The position numbers were made by a program, and so were the translations under genes. Source: Gemmatimonadota bacterium (lineage in GTDB: Bacteria > Gemmatimonadota > Gemmatimonadetes > Gemmatimonadales > Gemmatimonadaceae). From it: 32,127 nucleotides of DNA. Of this stretch, positions 18,083-32,127 are shown piece by piece; the stretch's first letter is position 1, and every line of letters begins with the position of its first letter. The notes beneath the pieces were generated by a model that ran no database searches, was not told the DNA's origin, and saw nothing but the letters and a program-made list of their open reading frames with translations. The stretch lies in contig JACPPC010000017.1 in the NCBI GenBank assembly GCA_016191225.1, forward strand, positions 1 to 32,127, given 5' to 3'.

Positions 18083-18873
18083 CGGGTGTACCGCACCACG
18101 GCAAAGAGGCCCGCGAGGCCGACGACGAACAGCAGCGAGGCGACGACGCCGCGGGTGACGGCGCGCGGGATCTCGGTCGGGGCGCGGCCGGCGCGGAGGC
18201 CCTCGAACGAGCAGAGGGCGGCGATGCCCATGCCCGCGATCATCCCCTTGATCGAGACCTCCACGATGTCCCACGGCTGCATGGCGAGGCGGAGCGAGCC
18301 GACGTAGTCAGCGAGGGAGATCTTCTGGATGAGGCGCGCGGCGAGGAGGCCGCTGGAGAGGGTGACGGCGTCGAAGAGGAGGGTGAGGGCCGCCACGGAG
18401 ATGCCGACGCCGAGGATGCGCGGCAGGACGAAGTAGTGCAGCGGATTGACGCCCATCGCCTCGAGCGCGTCGGTCTCGCCGTAGACGCGGCATGCGGCCA
18501 GCTCGGCGGCGATCGCCGTGCCCGAGCGGCCGATCACGAGGATCGCCGTGAGCAGGGGGCCGAGTTCGCGCACCACCACGCTGGCGAGGAGCCGGCCGAG
18601 CGTGTCGGAGAGTCCGAACCGGACGGCCTGCGCGCTCGCCTCGACGATCACGATGCCGCCGACGGCGACGGCGACCGTGCCGACAAAGGGGATGGCGTCG
18701 GCAGCGGTGAACCGCACCTGGTTGGTGACGGACCGCCACCAGAGGCGGTAGGCGGTGCGCGGGTACGACCAGGTGGCCCGCACCACGGCGCCCGCGAATC
18801 GGGTCAGGACCGCCGAGGAGGCCCCGAGCCCTCGCGCGCCCTGCCCGGTGGCGGCGATCGCGTCGAGGAGCAT
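18079..18873 (-). CDS. mlaE: MlaE-type permease of a lipid ABC transporter
   Basis: MlaE is the inner-membrane subunit of the Mla/MCE lipid transporter. The 264-residue protein has several membrane helices and the conserved core RELGPLLTAILVIGRSGTAI, followed by ELAACRVYGETDALEAMGV. Length is normal for the family. Its stop codon overlaps the next ATG (ATGA), indicating coupled translation with the degenerate ATPase partner. ridA lies 7 nt upstream in the same operon. The start at 18873 is the natural one for the N-terminal amphipathic region. Confidence 0.94.
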   Translation of the reverse strand: MLLDAIAATGQGARGLGASSAVLTRFAGAVVRATWSYPRTAYRLWWRSVTNQVRFTAADAIPFVGTVAVAVGGIVIVEASAQAVRFGLSDTLGRLLASVVVRELGPLLTAILVIGRSGTAIAAELAACRVYGETDALEAMGVNPLHYFVLPRILGVGISVAALTLLFDAVTLSSGLLAARLIQKISLADYVGSLRLAMQPWDIVEVSIKGMIAGMGIAALCSFEGLRAGRAPTEIPRAVTRGVVASLLFVVGLAGLFAVVRYTR

Positions 18874-18880
18874 CGCGCGG

Positions 18881-19324
18881 CTAGTAGAGCGTCATGTCGG
18901 GGCGGAATCCCTTCGACCCGCTGGCCGACGCATCGACCATCGCGATCGCGCTGACTTCCACGAGGATGCCGCGCAGCTGGCAGCCGACGGCGGTGCGCGA
19001 GGGGTACGGCTCCTTGAAGAACTCGGTGTAGACCTCGTTGAAGTCGCCCCAATCCTTCTCGTCGGCGAGGAAGACGGTGACGGAGACGACATCCTCGAGG
19101 CCGGCGCCGGCGGCACGGAGGACGGCCTTGAGGTTGTACAGGGTGCGGCGGGCCTGGACCTTGAGGTCAGCCTGGCCGATGTCGCCGGTGGCCGGGTCGC
19201 GCGGCGTCTGGCCGGAGACGAAGACGAGGTTGCCGGCGCGGACGGCGGAAGAGTATGGTCCGACGGGCGGCGGGTATCCATCGGGGCGCGGGGCGGGCGA
19301 CCACGCGCGCTTGGCAACGGTCAT
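18881..19324 (-). CDS. ridA: RidA-family enamine/imine deaminase
   Basis: RidA proteins hydrolyse reactive enamines/imines made by PLP enzymes such as threonine dehydratase. The 147-residue protein has FVSGQTP, the key Arg110 (YPSRTAVG) and Glu123 (LVEVSAIA), matching the active-site Arg and Glu of the family. A 20-residue N-terminal extension (to about VGPYSS) is typical of many members. The ATG at 19324 lacks a good ribosome site, and the frame continues upstream without similarity. It is the first gene of the Mla operon, 7 nt before mlaE. The metabolic link is not obvious, so co-transcription may be incidental. Confidence 0.9.
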   Translation of the reverse strand: MTVAKRAWSPAPRPDGYPPPVGPYSSAVRAGNLVFVSGQTPRDPATGDIGQADLKVQARRTLYNLKAVLRAAGAGLEDVVSVTVFLADEKDWGDFNEVYTEFFKEPYPSRTAVGCQLRGILVEVSAIAMVDASASGSKGFRPDMTLY

Positions 19325-19461
19325 GACGCGGGAGCTGGGGGGCGGGACGGCGTGGCCGGGGCCCGGGGGCGTGTCCGGCGCGGCGGCGGAAAGGACGAGG
19401 CGACGCAGGGGAAGTTGGCTGTCGTTCACGCGGAGCGTCAAGGATAGCCGATGCCGAACGA

Positions 19462-19498
19462 CGGAACCGGGCCGGCGCTGAGCGCCGGCCCGGTTCCG
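19462..19498 (-). terminator. Terminator hairpin after rpoC
   Basis: A perfect 18-bp inverted repeat (19462-19479 with 19481-19498, one nucleotide between) lies 40 nt past the rpoC stop codon. A few T residues (TCGTTC) follow on the minus strand. It probably ends the nusG/rpl/rpoBC transcripts before the ridA-mla operon. The remaining 137 nt to ridA hold no clear promoter beyond an isolated TTGACG near 19435. Confidence 0.75.
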
Positions 19499-19538
19499 CA
19501 GGTCCACCGTTCCCTCCGCCGGCGTGCCGGCGCGGGGG

Positions 19539-23861
<4,323 letters not shown>

Positions 23862-23864
23862 GGG

Positions 23865-28451
<4,587 letters not shown>

Positions 28452-28592
28452 GGTTCACCCTGGGACAGGTGAAGACGCCCCGGCCCCGCACCCCGCCGGG
28501 GCGGCGGGGGCGGCGCAGGGGATCAGGTGGTTCAGGAGCGGGAACGGTGGATTCGGATCACGACGCGGCCGGGTGGAAGTGAGCGGGAGGGA

Positions 28593-28614
28593 GCCGGCCG
28601 CGGATGCGGCCGGC
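28593..28614 (-). terminator. Hairpin between rplL and rpoB
   Basis: A 9-bp stem GCCGGCCGC/GCGGCCGGC (28593-28601 with 28606-28614) with a GGAT loop lies 11 nt past the rplL stop codon, in a 173-nt gap. In other bacteria a partial terminator or processing site here lowers rpoBC output relative to L7/L12, and this could do the same. Confidence 0.5.
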
Positions 28615-28624
28615 CCCGGCCGGC

Positions 28625-29008
<384 letters not shown>

Positions 29009-29074
29009 TGTCGTGGTCTCCGTGGTTCCCCCAGGGCATCCTGGGGCGTGTGGGTCAGGCAGACGCCTGGGGAA

Positions 29075-29560
29075 TCAGTTGGACGCCTCGAGCTGCGCGA
29101 TGCGCGCGTCGAGGGCGAGGGCGAACATGGCGAGCACACTGTTGAACGCGCCGGCGAGCTGGCCGAGCGCCTCGTCGCGCGTGGGCAGCGCGGCGAGCTT
29201 CTTCACCATCGCCGCGTCGATCACGGCACCGTCGTAGAGACCCCCCTTCACCGCCGGCCGCGCGTCGTTCTCCTTCGCGAAGTCGGTGAGGAGCTTGGCG
29301 GCGGTGATGGCGTCCTTCGCCACCACCACGCCCGTCGGACCCTTGAGCGGCTGTGTGGTGAGGCCGCTCTCGTTGACGGCCTTGAGGGCCAGCGAGTTCT
29401 TGATCACGACGTACTCGACGCCGGCCCTTCGGAGGCGGCGGCGGAGGTCCGTCATCCGCTTCACGTTGAGGCCGGTGAAGTCGGTGTAGTAGAGTGCGCT
29501 GGCGCCGGTGATCTTCTGCTTCAGCTCGGCGACGAGCTGTTCCTTGTCGGATCGCTTCAT
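29075..29560 (-). CDS. rplJ: 50S ribosomal protein L10
   Basis: L10 anchors the L7/L12 stalk to 23S rRNA. The protein is 161 residues and shows the family pattern KRSDKEQLVAELKQKI near the start, then YYTDFTGL and RRLRRAGVEYVVIKN. The C-terminal helix for L12 dimers ends with DARIAQLEASN. The start is the ATG at 29560, only 6 nt after the rplA stop codon, with no clear ribosome site. The long untranslated leader used for L10 autoregulation in E. coli is therefore absent here, unless the signal lies inside rplA. Confidence 0.98.
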   Translation of the reverse strand: MKRSDKEQLVAELKQKITGASALYYTDFTGLNVKRMTDLRRRLRRAGVEYVVIKNSLALKAVNESGLTTQPLKGPTGVVVAKDAITAAKLLTDFAKENDARPAVKGGLYDGAVIDAAMVKKLAALPTRDEALGQLAGAFNSVLAMFALALDARIAQLEASN

Positions 29561-29566
29561 CGCGGG

Positions 29567-30255
<689 letters not shown>

Positions 30256-30256
<1 letters not shown>

Positions 30257-30678
30257 CAGTCGCGCACCTCCAGGCCCATCGAGCGGGCCGCCCCGGCGAC
30301 CATCGCCATGGCGCTCTCGATCGTGTCGCAGTTGAGGTCGGGCATCTTGAGCTCGGCGATCTTGCGGACCTGCGCCTTGCTGACGCTGCCCACCTTGACG
30401 CGGTTCGGCGTCCCGGACCCCTTCTCGACGCCCGCTTCCTTCGCCAGGAGCACCGCGGTCGGCGGCGTCTTGAGGATGAAGCTGAAGCTCTTGTCGGCGT
30501 AGATCGTGACCTCGACCGGGAGGATCGTATCCTGGCCCTGCGTGCGGGAGTTGAACTCCTTGCAGAACGCCATGATGTTGATCCCCTGCGGGCCGAGGGC
30601 GGTGCCGACGGGAGGGGCCGGGTTCGCCTTGCCGGCAGGGATCTGCAGCTTGACGAATCCGGTGACCTTCTTGGCCAT
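30256..30678 (-). CDS. rplK: 50S ribosomal protein L11
   Basis: L11 is part of the GTPase-associated centre and the thiostrepton-binding site. The 140-residue protein is full length: [20 protein letters not shown], then [14 protein letters not shown] (N-terminal domain prolines present) and the rRNA-binding C-terminal domain ending GLEVRD. The ATG at 30678 has GAGG 8 nt upstream. It is the first gene after a 259-nt gap from nusG and overlaps rplA. Confidence 0.98.
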
Positions 30679-30937
30679 GTGAATCCTCGATTGTCGTTGT
30701 CGCGCCGGCCGGCCACAGTCGTGGCCACGGCGCGTCGAACTCCCACGGTGTGATTAGCGTCGTGGTGGTATCCGACGGTGCGCTCCTCGCCGGTGTCCCG
30801 GCTGCCCCGCGCAAGGGCCCGTGCCATGCTGGTCGCTCGTCGTGCGTCGTGCCGAACTCGATGCGCTCCTCGCCGCCCAGCGGCCGCCCCGCGCAAGGGC
30901 TCGTTCCGTTGCCGTCACTGCCGCCCGCGGGCGCCCG
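30679..30937 (-). other. nusG-rplK intergenic region with an imperfect direct repeat
   Basis: This gap is likely to hold the rplK leader and perhaps an L1 control site. It contains two copies of a unit (about 30779-30820 and 30862-30902, offset 82-83 nt) sharing TGCGCTCCTCGCCG and GCCCCGCGCAAGGGC. Near 30709-30735 lies GGCC-rich inverted sequence. No convincing promoter was found (the best -10 is TAATCA near 30755). No gene is supported. Confidence 0.5.
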
Positions 30938-31492
30938 CTAGTAGCCCTTGAGCTGCAGGTAGTCGAGTTCCACCGAGGTCGGGCGCCCGAAGAGGGAGAC
31001 GGAGACGCGAACCTTCCCCTTGTCCGGCATCACTTCCTCGACGGTCCCGTTGAAGTCCGTGAACGGACCCTCGGTGATCGCCACCGCCTGCCCGACGAGG
31101 AAGGGGATCTCCTCCTTGGGGGCGGCCTCCTCGACCGCGACTTCCTCGCCCTTCAGGCGCCGCACTTCCTCGTCCCGCAGCGGCGCCGGGGCCTTGTCCT
31201 TGCCGACGAACTTGATCACGCCCTGGATGCCGTTGATCTCGTGCATGGTCTCCTGGTTGGCGACCATCTCCACGAGCACGTAGCCGGGGAGCATCTTGCG
31301 CACCACGGTGACCTTCTTGCCGTTCTTGATCTCGACCACCTCCTGCGTCGGGACCATCACGGCGCGGATCAGGCGGCCCTGCTCCGGGGCGGGGTCCTGC
31401 TCGATCTTGCGCTGGATCAACCCCATGACCTTGTTCTCGTGGCCCGAGGTGGTCTGGATCGCGTAGTAGTGGTGGGCGGTCGCCTCGATCAT
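30938..31492 (-). CDS. nusG: Transcription termination/antitermination factor NusG
   Basis: NusG binds RNA polymerase to aid elongation, Rho termination and transcription-translation coupling. The 184-residue protein has the NGN domain (HYYAIQTTSGHENKV at the start, MLPGYVLVEM in the middle, GVIKFVG). After an acidic linker (about 110-135, Glu/Ala rich) comes the KOW domain with GQAVAITEGPFTDFNGTV. The ATG at 31492 is 2 nt after the secE stop codon. An upstream-extended frame (to 31714) overlaps secE and is not NusG. Full length and intact. Confidence 0.97.
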   Translation of the reverse strand: MIEATAHHYYAIQTTSGHENKVMGLIQRKIEQDPAPEQGRLIRAVMVPTQEVVEIKNGKKVTVVRKMLPGYVLVEMVANQETMHEINGIQGVIKFVGKDKAPAPLRDEEVRRLKGEEVAVEEAAPKEEIPFLVGQAVAITEGPFTDFNGTVEEVMPDKGKVRVSVSLFGRPTSVELDYLQLKGY

Positions 31493-31494
31493 CG

Positions 31495-31752
31495 TCACGA
31501 GCGCCCCGCGAAGAGGGCCGGGATCCAGCGCACGAGCAGCTGCTGCAGCCCGAGGTCCATCAGCGCGATCAGGGCGCCGATGGAGAGGGAGAGCACGATC
31601 ACGCCGATCGCCAGCTGCTGCACCTGCGGGCGGTCGGGCCAGGTGACGCGGCGCAGCTCGGCCATCACGTCGTGGTAGAACGCGACGAGCCGGCCGGGGA
31701 CGCGCGCGAGCCACGCCCCGAATCCCGTCGCGACGACTTCGGTCCCCGCCAC
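31495..31752 (-). CDS. secE: Preprotein translocase subunit SecE
   Basis: SecE is the small essential clamp of the SecYEG channel. The 85-residue single-helix form has the conserved amphipathic segment FYHDVMAELRRVTWP, followed by one membrane helix (LAIGVIVLSLSIGALIALMDL). The start is a GTG at 31752, two nt after the rpmG stop codon; the nearest in-frame ATG lies inside rpmG and would give a non-SecE extension. AAGGA lies 15 nt or so upstream. The position rpmG-secE-nusG is standard. Confidence 0.93.
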   Translation of the reverse strand: MAGTEVVATGFGAWLARVPGRLVAFYHDVMAELRRVTWPDRPQVQQLAIGVIVLSLSIGALIALMDLGLQQLLVRWIPALFAGRS

Positions 31753-31754
31753 GG

Positions 31755-31907
31755 CTACTTCGTTTCCTTGTGGACCACGTGCTTGTTGCAGCGGGGGCAG
31801 AACTTCTTCCACTCGACGCGCTCGGGATGCACGCGCTTGTTCTTCGTGGTGAAGTAGTTGCGGTTCTTGCAGTCGCTGCAGGCCAGGATGATCTTGTCGC
31901 GCGGCAT
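31755..31907 (-). CDS. rpmG: 50S ribosomal protein L33
   Basis: A 50-residue L33 of the zinc-binding (four-Cys) type: Cys10 and Cys13 in [11 protein letters not shown], Cys37 and Cys40 in FCPRCNKH. It begins [10 protein letters not shown] and ends HVVHKETK. The ATG at 31907 has AAGGA about 10 nt upstream. It lies between tuf and secE, the order seen in many bacteria, but with no tRNA-Trp gene nearby. Confidence 0.95.
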   Translation of the reverse strand: MPRDKIILACSDCKNRNYFTTKNKRVHPERVEWKKFCPRCNKHVVHKETK

Positions 31908-31945
31908 CGGAACGTTCCTTCGTCTAGTGCGTCAGGGGCCCGGCA

Positions 31946-31970
31946 GGGCTGGCCTCGAGCGGCCAGTCCC
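31946..31970 (-). terminator. Hairpin between tuf and rpmG
   Basis: CTGGCC/GGCCAG (31949-31954 with 31961-31966), extended by GGG/CCC across a one-base bulge, lies 20 nt past the tuf stop codon. There is no U-tract. It may attenuate or process the transcript between tuf and rpmG-secE-nusG. Confidence 0.45.
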
Positions 31971-31990
31971 CGGGACCCGGTGAGTGCGGG

Positions 31991-32127
<137 letters not shown>

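Noticed and set aside
31908..31990. Possible tRNA-Trp between tuf and rpmG
   Set aside because: Only a simple hairpin is present; no T-loop GTTCGA or anticodon arm pattern, and too short with the spacing seen.

Overview
The window is very GC-rich, with long open frames on both strands of most genes. It carries the ribosomal/RNA-polymerase superregion of a diderm bacterium. An outer-membrane lipid-transport (Mla/MCE) operon, an exosortase/PEP-CTERM pair, a zinc-ribbon Ser/Thr kinase and a giant secreted Ig-like repeat protein together suggest Gemmatimonadota or a close relative. That placement is an inference from gene content and style, not a phylogeny.

Most genes are on the minus strand, so in transcription order the layout reads right to left. 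The order is tuf (3' end only, 31991-32127), rpmG, secE, nusG, rplK, rplA, rplJ, rplL, rpoB, rpoC (19539). A perfect 18-bp inverted repeat closes this block. Next is a tightly packed envelope-lipid operon: ridA, mlaE, an MlaF-like protein that has lost its ATPase motifs, mlaD/MCE and a PlsB-type acyltransferase (19324 to 14921). A serine-protease remnant and a small lipoprotein follow. The only two plus-strand genes come next: a Ser/Thr kinase (12208-13824) and a ~1500-residue secreted protein made of 13 Ig-like repeats (7450-11973). The repeat protein is divergent from rpsL.

The str operon is split. rpsL-rpsG (7278-6419) has its own consensus-like promoter and ends in a 14-bp hairpin. An exosortase module follows: exosortase, EpsI-like protein, unknown four-helix membrane protein and one PEP-CTERM substrate (6181-2769). 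It ends in another 14-bp hairpin. fusA-tuf then restarts from a near-consensus sigma70 promoter (2582-2554). A second tuf copy (5' end) lies at 1-140, so two co-oriented tuf genes bracket the window.

Functionally, the core is transcription and translation machinery. The inserted modules all concern the cell envelope: phospholipid synthesis and transport, protein sorting to the surface, a secreted repeat protein and a membrane kinase. The best candidates for something undescribed are the ATPase-dead MlaF paralogue inside an intact Mla operon, the self-contained exosortase module inside the str operon with its unknown membrane protein, and a 159-codon insert in rpoB flanked by a short direct repeat. 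No rRNA, tRNA, CRISPR array, insertion sequence or integrase was recognised.
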